DNA of 64,000 bases from Frondihabitans sucicola. GTDB taxonomy: Bacteria > Actinomycetota > Actinomycetes > Actinomycetales > Microbacteriaceae. The position numbers and the translations under genes were made by a program. The stretch lies in the NCBI RefSeq assembly GCF_030296615.1, contig NZ_AP027732.1, forward strand, positions 2,981,042 through 3,045,041. Reading direction: 5' to 3'. The notes under the pieces were generated by a model. It saw nothing but the letters and a program-made list of their open reading frames with translations. It was not told the DNA's origin and ran no database searches. This document shows, piece after piece, positions 1-10,094 of the stretch (position 1 is the stretch's first letter; each line of letters begins with the position of its first letter).

Positions 1-665
1 ATCATGTCGATCAGGGCGCCGGCTTTGTCGTAGTACTGCGCGCGACCCTCGAGCCCGAGGATCTCGTCGTAGAAGATCTCGACCTTGGCGATGTTGTCGC
101 TGTTCCAGACCGGCTCGAAGAGGCGGTTGGCGAAGCGGAGGCCGATGATGTCGAGCACCGTCGAGCGACCGAGGAAGTGGTCGGTGCGGTGGATCCGGTC
201 TTCGGAGACGACCTTGAGCAATTCTTCGTTCAGGTCGCGCGCGCCGGCCTCGTCGCTGCCGAACGGCTTCTCGAGCGCGAGACGCAGGCCCTCGGGGAGC
301 GTGATCTTCTCGAGGGCCTTGATGACCTTGACGGAGATGGCGGGCGGCAGGGCGAAGTACATGACCGGGTCGCCCTCGGACGCCTCGAACAGCTTCTCGA
401 GGTGCGCGGGTGAGGTCGGGTCGCCCTGGATGTACTCGCTCGAGGCGAGGGTGCGCTTGGCCAGGTCGCTGCCGGCGTCGCCGTTGAAGGCCGTCTTGAC
501 GACGGCGTCCCACTCTTTCGGCGAGCGCTCGCTGCGGCCGGTGCCGATGAGCTTCACGTCGACGCCGCGATCGCTCTTGAGGAGGCTGGCGAGGCCGGGG
601 AGGAGAAGGCGCTCGGTGAGGTCACCGGAGGCGCCGAGGATGATGAGGGTGCTCGTCTCCGTCAT
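1..665 (-). CDS. zwf: Glucose-6-phosphate 1-dehydrogenase, N-terminal part (cut by window edge)
   Basis: Oxidises glucose-6-phosphate to 6-phosphogluconolactone with reduction of NAD(P), the first step of the oxidative pentose phosphate pathway (family knowledge). About 221 residues are visible. A Rossmann motif GASGDLT lies at residues 11-17, EKPFG at about 132-136, and the substrate-site motif RTDHFLG at about 160-166, where the family usually has RIDHYLG. The C-terminal half lies outside the window. The ATG at 665 has no clear ribosome binding site. It overlaps (TGATG) the stop of a 13-codon frame starting at ATG 706, which does have one (AAAGGA). If one C is missing from the CCCC run at 680-683, as happens elsewhere here, the true start would be 706. 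The family assignment is secure; whether this is the main or a second zwf copy cannot be told. Confidence 0.9.
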   Translation of the reverse strand, partial: MTETSTLIILGASGDLTERLLLPGLASLLKSDRGVDVKLIGTGRSERSPKEWDAVVKTAFNGDAGSDLAKRTLASSEYIQGDPTSPAHLEKLFEASEGDPVMYFALPPAISVKVIKALEKITLPEGLRLALEKPFGSDEAGARDLNEELLKVVSEDRIHRTDHFLGRSTVLDIIGLRFANRLFEPVWNSDNIAKVEIFYDEILGLEGRAQYYDKAGALIDM

Positions 666-706
666 CAGACGGTCTGCTCGGGGCGAGTCGCGGTGTGGGT
701 GTTCAT
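665..706 (-). other. 13-codon upstream frame overlapping the zwf start (or its true N-terminus)
   Basis: ATG at 706 follows AAAGGACGTCC, a good ribosome binding site. Its stop TGA overlaps the zwf ATG (TGATG). Either this is a translationally coupled leader, or a C is missing at 680-683 and these codons are the zwf N-terminus. The second reading fits the error pattern of this sequence better. Confidence 0.4.
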
Positions 707-801
707 GGACGTCCTTTCCGAAGTCGAACCTTGTGGGCCACCTGGGGTCAACGCGCCGGCGCGGGAACAATTCCCGGCGAGGGTGACCCTGGCAGAACCG
801 G

Positions 802-1938
802 TCAGGTCGGGCAGGGGCGCGAAGAGGCCCCGGTGCCAACGTCAACCGTACTGCTCATGACCGTTGTCGGTGACGCGTCCGGCGACACGGCGGTGACGGC
901 GCGGCCGAGCGACAGCGCGATCGACGACGCGGCGGCCGAGTCGCGGGCGGGCGCCCCCGTGTCGTCGATCTCCCGGAACACTTCGTCGACGAGACGGCGG
1001 CAGGATCGCGCCGCGTCCGCTTCGTCGGACGGCGCGGCCGCCAGCAGACTCGCCACGCCGTCGAGCAGGCGGCCGAGCGGTGGGGCCAGGCGCGCGTCGA
1101 TCCTGCGCTCCTCCGGCTCCGAGTCGCGGCGGGCCAGCCGAGACGTCACCTCGGCGACCTCGCGGAGGTGGAAGGCGACCGTCTCGGAGACCGTCAGATG
1201 CCCTCGGTCGGATTCGACGTCGATCCTGCCCAGGGCTCGTCGGGGGTTGAGCCGGCGCGACTCCGCCGAGAGCTCGACCGCCGCACGGACCTTGGCGAGC
1301 GTTGTGGGAAGCGTCTCGACGCGCCGCTCCCACTCGGAGTCGTCGACCGGCCACGGGGTGCGGAACACTCCCGCCAGCTCGGCGGCCCGGGCCGAGAGCT
1401 CGCGCCGGAGACCGCGCAGCCGGTCGCGGGCCCTGGTCGTGTGCAGCGGCGGGACCACGACGAGGTTGACCACGACGCCGACCCCGATGCCGATGAGCAT
1501 CTGCACGAGGTATCCCCACGAGTAGTCGGCGCTGTCGCGGCCTCCGATGAGGAGAACGAACAGGGCCACCATCGGCACCCAGTCGCGGCCCCCGCCGAGG
1601 AAGGGCAGGCCGGCCACGAGCACGCCGATGCCGATCACGACGGCGACGGTGATCACCGTCGGGTGGCCGAGCGCCACGACTCCGAGGGCGAGCACGATTC
1701 CGAGCACGAGCCCGAGGAGCGTCTGCAGGCCCTGGCGGACCGAGGCGTGGATCGTCGGGTACATGCTGACCACCGCGCCGAGCGGTGCGTAGTACGGAAA
1801 ATCGGCGGCGGCGCCGGGGACGTGGGGCGCGATCCACCAGGCGAGTCCGGCTGCGACGGCCGCCTTGGCGGCGAGAAGGAGCCGGGGCCACGCGAGGACC
1901 GCTGCGGCGCGCGGAAGGGCTGTCCGGGAAGAGGGCAT
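802..1938 (-). CDS. FUSC / aromatic acid exporter-like integral membrane protein
   Basis: A 378-residue protein whose N-terminal half is hydrophobic. About five to six membrane segments fall between residues 15 and 175, including a glycine/valine-rich pair ending in VVPPLHTTRARDRLRGLRRE. The C-terminal half is charged, arginine-rich and probably cytoplasmic. This layout, and the segment YYAPLGAVVSMYPT, resemble the FUSC (fusaric acid resistance / aromatic acid exporter) superfamily, whose members export aromatic acids or are of unknown function. The ATG at 1938 was chosen because the 23 residues upstream of it read as non-membrane low-quality sequence. The gene is divergent from dnaE2 across about 100 bp. 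Substrate is unknown. Confidence 0.7.
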   Translation of the reverse strand: MPSSRTALPRAAAVLAWPRLLLAAKAAVAAGLAWWIAPHVPGAAADFPYYAPLGAVVSMYPTIHASVRQGLQTLLGLVLGIVLALGVVALGHPTVITVAVVIGIGVLVAGLPFLGGGRDWVPMVALFVLLIGGRDSADYSWGYLVQMLIGIGVGVVVNLVVVPPLHTTRARDRLRGLRRELSARAAELAGVFRTPWPVDDSEWERRVETLPTTLAKVRAAVELSAESRRLNPRRALGRIDVESDRGHLTVSETVAFHLREVAEVTSRLARRDSEPEERRIDARLAPPLGRLLDGVASLLAAAPSDEADAARSCRRLVDEVFREIDDTGAPARDSAAASSIALSLGRAVTAVSPDASPTTVMSSTVDVGTGASSRPCPT

Positions 1939-1989
1939 CGAGGCAGGATGCCAGATCGAACTGGGTGACCGCGGAGGTTCGCCGTGACC

Positions 1990-2013
1990 TACACTGTTCG
2001 AACACACGTTCGA
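1990..2013 (+). promoter_or_regulatory. SOS promoter: -10 element TACACT and LexA box
   Basis: TCGAACACACGTTCGA at 1998-2013 is a perfect match to the Gram-positive LexA box TCGAAC-N4-GTTCGA. A -10 hexamer TACACT (1990-1995) touches it, so LexA bound here would block the dnaE2 promoter. The site lies 24 bp before the dnaE2 GTG start and, to the other side, 60 bp from the start of the divergent FUSC gene. Confidence 0.9.
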
Positions 2014-2036
2014 TTCGAGAGCGAGAGGCGGTCGAT

Positions 2037-5000
2037 GTGAGCTTCACGCACCTCCACGTCGCCTCGTCGTTCAGCGCCCACTACGGCACGGCCACCCCGC
2101 TCGAGCTCGTCGGCCAGGCCGCTGCGAAAAGGGCCGATGCCGCGGCGATCACCGACCGCGACGGACTCTACGGCGCGATCCGGCACATCGGGGCCTGCCG
2201 GGCAGCGGGAATCGATCCGATCGTCGGCGTCGAGCTGGGCGTCGCCTCGACCCCGACGGCGGGCAAGGCGCCGACGGCCGCCGATGCCGACCGCGTCGTG
2301 GTCCTCGCGCACGGGCACGTGGGGGTTCCGGCTGGGCGTCCCTGTGCCGCCTCATCAGCGCCGCCCACGGCCGGGCCACGCGTCGGGTGAGCGGCAGCGC
2401 CAACAGCGTCGCCACCATCTCCCGCGCCCGCATCCGCGCTTTCCTGATGGGCGACGACGGGGCGACGGGCACCGTTCTGCTCGGTCCCGACTCCGACGTG
2501 GGGCGCGCCGTGACAGCGGGCGAACACGCACGGGCCGCGGCTCTCCTCGCCGACTGGAAGACCGAGCTGCCGGGCGGTGTCGTCATCGAAGTGGTCTGCC
2601 ACTTCACCGAACCGGGCGAGAGCCGCAGTCTGCGTCACGCCGCGCGGATGCTCGAGTTGGCCGACGCTGCCGGGGTTCCCGCGATCCTGACCAATGCCGT
2701 TCGCTACCGCGATCCCGACGGCGCCGTCACGGCAGACGTCCTCGATGCCGCCGGGCACCTGGCCGCCCTCGGGTCGTTCGAGCCGCAGCCCAACGCGCAG
2801 GCCTGGCTCAAGCCGCCCGACGAGATGCGCGCGGTGGCGCACCGCATCGCGAGCGGCTCCTCGCTCGACCGCCGGGCCGCCGAAGAGATGCTGGCCGCCA
2901 CCGAGGTCCTCGCCGACCGCTGCCGCCTCGACCCCGACACCGACCTCGGCTGGCGTACGGCAAAGGTGCCCGAGCTCAGCGCGATCGGCGTCGACGGCGA
3001 CCCGAACCAGGTGCTGCAGCGCCGCGCCGAGGCCGGGGTCACCGAGCGGTTCGGCGACGTCTCGATGGCGCAGCGCGAGAAGATCGAGCGCCGGATGCGA
3101 GACGAGCTGCACACGATCACGGGCTTCGGTTTCGCGAGCTACTTCCTCACCGTGGCCGACGTGTCGCAGATGATGCGCGATCTCCGGGTGCGCAATGCCG
3201 CCAGGGGCTCCGGCGCCGGGAGCCTGATCACCTACCTGCTGCGCATCTCCAACGTCGACCCGCTCGAACACGACCTCCTGTTCGAGCGCTTCCTCGGCAA
3301 CAAGCGCGAGACCCTGCCCGACATCGACATCGACGTCGAGTCGGCCCGCCGCCACGAGGTCTATCGGGCGATCTTCGACCGCTACGGCAGCAACCGGGTG
3401 ACCCTGATGTCGATGCAGTCGACCTATCGGGCGCGCGGGGCCGTGCGAGACGCGGGGCTGGCGCTCGGGCTCGACGACGAGCAGATCGACCTCGTGGCCA
3501 ACAACGTCTGGCGTTTCAACGCGCGCGACTTCCGGGGCGCCCTCGCCGAGAAGCCCGAGCTGCGCGAGATCGCCGAGCTGGTCCGTTCGAACGACCAGAT
3601 CGATCTCCTGGTCGACCTCACCGAGCGGCTCGATCGACTCCCCCGTCACATCTCGATGCACCCGTGCGGCGTGATCCTGGGCGATTCCGACCTGCTGAGC
3701 ATGACCCCCGTGCAACCGAGCGGCATGGGCCTGCCGATGAGCCAGTTCGACAAGCACGACATGAACGATGCGGGGCTGCTCAAACTCGACGTGCTGGGGG
3801 TGCGCATGCAGTCGTCGATGGCCTTCGCGCTCGATGAGATCCAGCGGGTCAACGGCACCCGCACCGCGGTCGCCGGCGCGCTCCCGGTCGACGTGCCCTA
3901 CGTCAACCGGCAGGGGCGCGTCGAGCTCGACGCGATCCCGCACGACGACGAGCCCACCTACGAGGCGATCCGCACCACCCACACGCTCGGCATGTTCCAG
4001 ATCGAGAGCCCGGGCCAGCGCGAGCTGATCGGCAAGATGCAGCCCGACCAGTACGAAGACCTCATCGCCGACATCTCGCTGTTCCGGCCGGGGCCGATGA
4101 AGGGCAACATGATCGCGCCCTTCCTCGACACCAAGCACGGGTTCCAGCAGCCCGACTACCTGCACCCGTCGTTCGCGCCGTTCCTGCAAGACAGCTACGG
4201 CGTCGTGATCTACCACGAGCACGTGCTACGCATCCTCAACGCCACCATGGGCGTGAGCCTCGCCGAGGCCGACGAGATCCGGCGCGCGATGGAGAAGCGC
4301 ACCGACCTCGAAGAGCGCTTCCGGCGCGAGACGGCCGAGAATCGCGACGAGAAGGGTCGGCGGCGCTTCACCGACAAAGAGATCGACCGCATCTGGGGCG
4401 TGCTGAAGGGCTTCGGCTCGTTCGGCTTCTGCAAGGCGCACGGCGCGGCGTTCGCACTGCCGACCTACCAGAGCGCCTGGCTGAAGACCCACTACCCGGC
4501 CGAGTTCCTGGCCGGCATCCTCACCCACGACCCCGGCATGTACCCGAAGCGCCTGCTGCTGACCGAGGCCAAGCGCATGGGCATCCCGGTGCTGCCCCTC
4601 GACGTCAACGCGTCGAGCGAGGTCTACCACGTCGAGCGGATCAAGCCTCCGCGCACCCCGGTGGCGCGCACCTACCCGGGCGAGCTGGGCATCCGGCTGT
4701 CGCTCGTCGACGTCCAGGGCATCAACGAGCACGAGCTGACCCGCATCCTCGAGAACCGCCCGTACACGTCGATCGCCGACTTCTATCAGCGGGCGACACC
4801 GTCGAGGCGGCTGTTCGAGCGGCTCGGGCAGGTCGGCGCGCTCGATTCGCTCGGCGGCGAGGGGCGCACCCGCGGCGACGTGCTGGCGCGCATCCGGCAG
4901 CTCATCGGTCGCGCGTCACGCCCCAAGCCGACCGACGCCGCCAACCAGCTCGACTTCGACGTCGACGAGTCGTCGTCCGTTCCGCTCGGCACCCCCGACG

Positions 5001-5461
5001 TCTCGGCGCGCGAGCGGATCAGCGACGAGCTCGACATCCTCTCGATGGAGGTCAGCGAGCACGTCATCGAGAGCTACCGCCCGATGCTCGACGACCTCGG
5101 CGTGACGAGGGCCGCCGACCTGCTCGACAACTGGAACGGCACCACCGTGCTCGTCGCCGGCATCCGGATCGCCACGCAGACCCCGCCGATGAAGAGCGGC
5201 AAGCGGGTGGTGTTCATCAGCCTCGACGACGGTTCGGGATGCTCCGACGCCACCTTCTTCGAGGAGGCCCAGCAGCGTGCGGGCCCGCTTCTGTTCGGCA
5301 CCAGGCTGATGCTGATCCAGGGGCGCACCCGCCGGACGGGTGAGCGGGGCATCTCGCTGGAGGCCGACAACGCCTGGGATCTCAAGCAGCTGTGGCGCGA
5401 CTGGCAGGCGCAGCACGCCTCGGGTACGGGCGACGTCGCCGGCGAACTGATCAGCCCCTGA
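2037..5461 (+). CDS. dnaE2: Error-prone DNA polymerase III alpha subunit DnaE2 (one apparent frameshift)
   Basis: Damage-inducible C-family polymerase that carries out mutagenic translesion synthesis (family knowledge). Start GTG 2037 follows GAGAGG with good spacing. The N-terminal PHP domain begins FTHLHVASSFSAHYG. The catalytic PDIDID motif is near residue 427, and GLLKLDVLGVRM and the tau-free C-terminal OB region follow. The frame breaks at a GGGGG run (2321-2325). Adding one G restores GSGWASLCRLISAAHGR, typical of DnaE, and gives about 1,141 residues, the normal DnaE2 length. The upstream LexA box supports DnaE2 rather than the replicative DnaE1. The imuA'/imuB partners usual for this cassette are not in the window. 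The break is most likely a sequencing error. Confidence 0.92.
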
Positions 5462-5500
5462 GCCGCTCTGCCCTACGATCGGAGGCGACCCGGAGAAGAG

Positions 5501-6544
5501 ATGACCGTCGAGAAGATCCCAGCGCGCGTCACGATCGTCGACGTCGCGCGCCGCGCCGGAGTGAGCAAAGGGGCTGCCTCGCACGCCCTCAACGGTCGAG
5601 CCGGTGTCTCCGAGGAGACGCGCACTCGCGTCAAGTCCGCCGCAGCCGATCTCGGCTGGTCGCCCAACGGCACCGCGCGCGCCCTCTCCGGCGCCCGGGC
5701 CGGCGCCATCGGCTGGGCGATCCTGCGCACCCCGAAGTCCTCGACGATCGATCCCTACTTCACCGAGTTGTTCGCCGGCATCGAGCTCGAACTCGCGACG
5801 ACCGAGCTCGCACTCGTCGTGAAGCTCGTCGCGGATCGGGCCGAAGAAGAGGCGCTCTATCGCCGCTGGGCTTCGGAGCGCCGAGTCGACGGGGTCCTGC
5901 TCACCGACATCGACACGCACGAGAAACGGTTCGCGCTCCTCGACGAGCTCCACCTGCCCGTCGCCTCGTTCCGCAGCCGGCAGACCGGCCCGCCGACGGC
6001 CGACGAGGTGCCCTCGGTCTGGATGTCCGAGAGCCCCGGCGCCGAGCGCCTTCTCGACGCCGCCTACGACCTGGGGCACCGCAGCATCGGCTGGATCAGC
6101 GGCAGCGCGTCGAAGTCGGCCGTCGTCGTCCGCGACCGTGCCGCATCTGCCTGGGGAGCTCGTCGCGGCGCCCGGGTCGTCACCCGCTTCACCGACTACA
6201 GCACCGGCGAAGGAACCGCGGCGGCCGCGTCGCTGCTCTCCGAGGCCGACCCGCCCACGTTCATCGTCTTCGACAACGACCTGATGGCCCTGGCGGGTCT
6301 CTCGACCTGTCACTCGCTCGGCCTCCAGGTTCCCGACGACGTCTCGATCGCTTCGTTCATCGACTCCGACCTCTGCTCGATCGCGGTTCCTCCGTTGACG
6401 GCGCTACGGCACTCGACCATCGAATTCGGGAGGATCCTGACGCGCCGGCTTCTCCAGGTCCTCGACGGCGGAGAGGTCGTCGACGTCGAACTGCCCGGGC
6501 TCGAGTTGGTGCTCCGCGGCAGCGTCGGCCCCGTTCGACACTGA
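5501..6544 (+). CDS. LacI-family transcriptional regulator
   Basis: A 347-residue repressor-type regulator. The N-terminal LacI helix-turn-helix covers residues 10-32 (VTIVDVARRAGVSKGAASHA), followed by a hinge and a periplasmic-binding-protein-like effector domain ending in VSIASFIDSDLCSIAVPP. The ATG at 5501 is preceded by GGAGAAGAG. It sits 39 bp after dnaE2 with its own -10-like TACGAT at 5474-5479. The next gene is a sugar-binding protein whose promoter carries a perfect CG-centred palindrome, the usual LacI-family operator form, so local control of the 6.6-10.9 kb genes is very likely. The inducer is not identifiable from sequence. Confidence 0.92.
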   Translation: MTVEKIPARVTIVDVARRAGVSKGAASHALNGRAGVSEETRTRVKSAAADLGWSPNGTARALSGARAGAIGWAILRTPKSSTIDPYFTELFAGIELELATTELALVVKLVADRAEEEALYRRWASERRVDGVLLTDIDTHEKRFALLDELHLPVASFRSRQTGPPTADEVPSVWMSESPGAERLLDAAYDLGHRSIGWISGSASKSAVVVRDRAASAWGARRGARVVTRFTDYSTGEGTAAAASLLSEADPPTFIVFDNDLMALAGLSTCHSLGLQVPDDVSIASFIDSDLCSIAVPPLTALRHSTIEFGRILTRRLLQVLDGGEVVDVELPGLELVLRGSVGPVRH

Positions 6545-6559
6545 CACACGAGCACATCG

Positions 6560-6609
6560 TTGACGCGATCCTGCGGCGATGCTACCTTCTCGTCAGGTAA
6601 ACCGGTTTA
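6560..6609 (+). promoter_or_regulatory. Promoter with LacI-type operator before the sugar-binding protein gene
   Basis: -35 TTGACG (6560-6565), a 17-bp spacer and -10 TACCTT (6583-6588) are followed by the perfect palindrome TAAACCGGTTTA (6598-6609) at the expected transcription start. A CG-centred palindrome is typical for LacI-family proteins, and the regulator gene lies immediately upstream. Confidence 0.85.
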
Positions 6610-6680
6610 TCTCACGTCGGTGGCGATCTGATCCTCGCCACCGGCGTTGCCCGGACCGGCTCAAACGAAGGAGTTTGACC

Positions 6681-8000
6681 ATGAACGACTCATCGATCTT
6701 CCGTCGCCCCGTGTCGCGACGCAGCCTCATCGGCGGTGGCCTCGCGGCCGCCGCGACCCTGGGTCTCGCAGCCTGTGCACCCGCAGGCTCCAAAGGCGCC
6801 ACCGCCGCCGGCGACATCAAATTCTGGGACATGGTCTGGGGTACCGGCAACACCTACACCGCCAAGGCGAAATCGATCGCGAACGGCTACACGCCCAGCG
6901 GCAAGAACCGCGGGGTCACCTACCAGTCGGTCCCGTGGGCCAACTGGTACCAGACCTTCACCTCCGCGGCAGCCTCGAAGACGACACCGGCCGTCAGCAC
7001 CGGAGCGGCCTTCCTCCCGTTCGCGTTCCTCGAACAGGGTGCCGTCGCTCCCGCCGACGGCCTCGTCGACCTCCTCACGAAGAACGGGGCCAACGACTTC
7101 CTGCCGGGCCTTCTGCCCGCCATGAAGACGTCACACGGCTATGCCGCGGTCCCATGGTCGCTCGACCTGCGCGTGCTCTGGTACCGCGAATCGCTCCTGG
7201 AGAAGGCCGGCGCCGACGTCCCGACCGATTGGGACGGCTTCGTGGCCGCCGGGACCGCGCTCAAGAAGAAGAACATCATCGGGCTCGGCCTCGCCGGCGG
7301 CAGCACCACGACCGACGCTCAGCACACGGTCTCGGCGCTGATGATCAACAACGGTGGCGGCCTGTTCGCCGAGGACGAGACCCCGGACGCCGTCACCGAC
7401 CGCAACATCGAGACGCTCGACTTCTTGAACGAGCTGGTTCGGAAGGGCATCATCGACCCCGGCTCGGCGAGCTACACCTCCACCAACCTCGCCACGAGCT
7501 GGACCAACGGAACCGTCGGGATGGGTTTCAACCAGACCGGACTCGACAAGACCTTCCCGAAAGACCAGCAGAAGGATCTCGTCGTCGCCAGCCCGCTGAA
7601 GGGGCCGCACGGCGACACGGGCACCGTCTACTACATCAACCCGCTCATGATGTTCAAGACGACGCCGTCGCAAGCCTCGTCGGAGGCCTTCGCGGCCTGG
7701 TACCTCGATCAGATCCACGGCTTCTGGACCTCGGGCGTCGAAACGGACCTCCCGGTGAAGAAGAGCATCACGAACCTGCCCGTCATCCAGAACAACCCCA
7801 ACCTGGTGAAGTCGATCGACGAGTGGCAACCGATCGGCAAGACCATCGGCGCCAAGGCGCCATCCGCGTTCAGTGCCCTCAACGCGGTCGACGGGGGCAG
7901 CGCGAGCGCTACATTCGTTCAGCAGATCATTCAGGGCAAGCAGTCGTCGAAGACGATCCTCGAGACCCTGCAGTCCTCACTGGAGAAGACCATCAAATGA
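6681..8000 (+). CDS. Extracellular sugar-binding lipoprotein of an ABC transporter
   Basis: A 439-residue solute-binding protein (SBP_bac family 1). The start ATG 6681 has a strong GAAGGAG site. The N-terminus is a twin-arginine-like lipoprotein signal: SRRSLIGGG, a hydrophobic stretch, then lipobox LAAC near residue 34. It is therefore expected to be lipid-anchored outside the membrane. The mature part begins with the typical IKFWDMVWG and contains the usual two-lobe pattern (VPWSLDLRVLWYRESLLEKAG). It is controlled by the LacI-type promoter just upstream. It overlaps the next gene by ATGA, so it is translationally coupled to an oxidoreductase, an unusual partner. Ligand is unknown; a carbohydrate is inferred from the family and regulator. 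Confidence 0.9.
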   Translation: MNDSSIFRRPVSRRSLIGGGLAAAATLGLAACAPAGSKGATAAGDIKFWDMVWGTGNTYTAKAKSIANGYTPSGKNRGVTYQSVPWANWYQTFTSAAASKTTPAVSTGAAFLPFAFLEQGAVAPADGLVDLLTKNGANDFLPGLLPAMKTSHGYAAVPWSLDLRVLWYRESLLEKAGADVPTDWDGFVAAGTALKKKNIIGLGLAGGSTTTDAQHTVSALMINNGGGLFAEDETPDAVTDRNIETLDFLNELVRKGIIDPGSASYTSTNLATSWTNGTVGMGFNQTGLDKTFPKDQQKDLVVASPLKGPHGDTGTVYYINPLMMFKTTPSQASSEAFAAWYLDQIHGFWTSGVETDLPVKKSITNLPVIQNNPNLVKSIDEWQPIGKTIGAKAPSAFSALNAVDGGSASATFVQQIIQGKQSSKTILETLQSSLEKTIK

Positions 8001-10074
8001 CACCGCACGACTTCGTCGCCACTCACGCCGATGCACTCCGGCTCCTGCTCGACGAGGTCGTGCCGAGAGACGAGTTCCCGTCGGCCGTCGACAGCGGCGG
8101 GTTCGAGTACCTCCGGCGGATGCTCCGGGAACGCCCCGACTGGGAGACCAGGATCGAGAGTCTGATCGCGGATCCCGAGAACGCCGCCTCCCACGAAGAC
8201 TGGCCCTGGTTCGCCGCCCTCGTCGCCGCCGGCTACTACGCCGACCCGGCCAACGGCGGAAACTCCGACGCCGCGTCGTGGTCGATGATCGGCTGGCGTC
8301 GCGCACCGGCGGGCGGCTGGCCCGTCGACGTGCCGGTGGCCGAGGCTCGCCGGACCGTGATCGGACCGGCCGAGCTGCACGACCGCTACGACGCCATCGT
8401 CATCGGGTCGGGCGCGGGAGGCGGCGTGGCGGCCTGCGGTCTCGCCGAGCAGGGCCGTCGCGTCCTGGTGGTCGAGTCCGGCCCCTGGCCGTCGATCGCG
8501 GAGCTCTCCGCCGACCACATCCGGAACCCCCGATCCGACTGGGGCGTCGCTCCGCTCTCCGGGCCGCCGGACGACGGCAATCCACGCGTCCTCGACGACG
8601 GCCGCGTGCGTGTCGAGCTCCGTCCCTCCGACTACCCGTGGAGCAACAACGCCATGACCGCCGGCGGCGGTACCCGCGTGTACGGAGCGCAGGCCTGGCG
8701 GTTCGCCCCGCTCGACTTCCGCATGGCCTCGACCTACGGCACTCCCGACGGATCCTCGCTGGCCGATTGGCCGATCTCGTACGACGACCTCGAGCACTAC
8801 TACTCGCGCGCCGAACGCGAGATCGGAGTGAGCGGAGACAGCGACGGCTCCTGGTCGGGCGGGCGGAGCGAACCGTTCCCGATGCCGCCTCTCCCGTCGG
8901 GAACCCAGCGGGCCCGGCTCCAGGGCGCCGCCGACTCGCTAGGCATCTCGACGGTCCACGTGCCGCTGCTGATCAACTCGACGCCGTACCTCGGCCGGCA
9001 CGCCTGCGCCCAGTGCTCCATGTGCGTCGGATTCGCCTGCCCGGTGGACGCGAAGAACGGCAGCCAGAACACGATGCTGACACGGGCCTTCGCGACCGGG
9101 CGCTGCGTGATCCTGCTCGAGTCCCGCGCCGTTCGTCTCCGGACGGACGCGACCGGCAGAGTCGTCGGCGTCACCGTCCGCGGAACCGGGGCCGGAGACT
9201 CCTGGGAGCGCGAGGTCGACGCCGCCGAGGTCGTGGTCGCCGCGGGCGCCGTCGAGTCGGCTCGGCTGCTGCTGGCCAGCACCAGCGACCGGGAGCCGAA
9301 CGGTCTCGGCAACAACGCCGATCAGGTCGGCCGGCACCTGCAGGCGCACGTCTACGGGGGCGCAACGGCGCTGTTCGACGACGTCGTCGAGGAGTTCATC
9401 GGCCCGGGGCCGTCCATCGCCACCACCGACTTCCGCCACGGCAACGAGGGCCTCGTCGGAGGCGGCATGATCGCCAACGAGTTCGTGGCGCTGCCGGCCA
9501 ACGTCTACGGCTACCTCGTCTCCGCAGGGCTCCTGCCGCTCGCCGGTCTCGAGAGCAAGCACGGCATGCGAGACCTCTCCCGGCGCATGCTGCGACTGAT
9601 GGGGCCGATCCAGGAGGTGACCATGGCGGACTCGCGCGTGCGTGTCGATCCGGCGACCGTCGACGCCACGGGAATGCCCGTCGCCGTGCTGAGCGGGGAA
9701 AGCACCGCGAGGACTTCAAGAATCGGACCTTCCTCGCCCAGAAGAGCGCGGAGTGGCTGCGTGCCGCCGGCGCGAGCCGCGTCGTTGCGATGGGCGGTTC
9801 GGAGGCGGAGTTCGTGCGCAGCGGACCGAGCGGCGGGCAGCACCAGGCCGGCACCTGCCGGATGGGCGACGATCCGGCGACGAGCGTCGTCGACCCGTTC
9901 GGCCGCGTCTGGGGGCACGACAATCTGCGTGTCGCCGACGGTTCCGTTCACGTGACGAACGGAGGGGTCAACCCGGTGCTGACGATCTTCGCGACCGCCC
10001 TGCGCACCATCGAGGACATGGCCGGGGGCTGGTCGTCGCCGACCCGCACCGAGCTCGAGGCGGCGCCGGCCTGA
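7997..10074 (+). CDS. GMC-family FAD oxidoreductase with fused gluconate-dehydrogenase subunit-3-like domain (one frameshift)
   Basis: About 692 residues once repaired. Residues 1-120 resemble the small subunit 3 of gluconate 2-dehydrogenase (GYYADPANGGN followed by SWSMIGW). The rest is a glucose-methanol-choline oxidoreductase: FAD motif GSGAGGGVAA near residue 135, a four-cysteine motif CAQCSMCVGFAC around residue 336-347, and the C-terminal GMC signature HQAGTCRMGDDP with NPVLTIFATALRT. It probably oxidises a sugar or polyol; electron acceptor unknown. The frame breaks at GGGG 9695-9698, and one extra G gives AVLSGGKHREDF and restores the C-terminus. No signal peptide is visible. It is coupled by ATGA to the sugar-binding protein. 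Confidence 0.88.
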
Positions 10075-10082
10075 GAGCGCCC

Positions 10083-10088
10083 TAGGCT
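10083..10088 (+). promoter_or_regulatory. -10 element TAGGCT, leaderless type
   Basis: TAGGCT ends 6 nt before the GTG at 10095, so transcription would begin at the start codon. This suggests the lone permease can be expressed separately from the upstream operon. Confidence 0.6.
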
Positions 10089-10094
10089 GATCGC

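Noticed and set aside
2300..2400. Programmed ribosomal frameshifting in dnaE2 and the other broken genes
   Set aside because: The same kind of break occurs in more than fifteen unrelated genes, with no shared slippery heptamer or downstream structure. Sequence error explains all of them more simply.
2168..4222. A 684-codon open frame antisense to dnaE2
   Set aside because: It mirrors the strong codon bias of dnaE2, contains no recognisable domain, and the sense strand encodes a clear polymerase. Long antisense frames of this type occur over nearly every gene here.
5392..6600. Arginine-rich 402-codon frame overlapping the LacI gene
   Set aside because: The composition (Arg/Pro runs, no hydrophobic core) is that of an out-of-frame GC-rich shadow. 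The LacI frame has a clear domain structure and a ribosome binding site.
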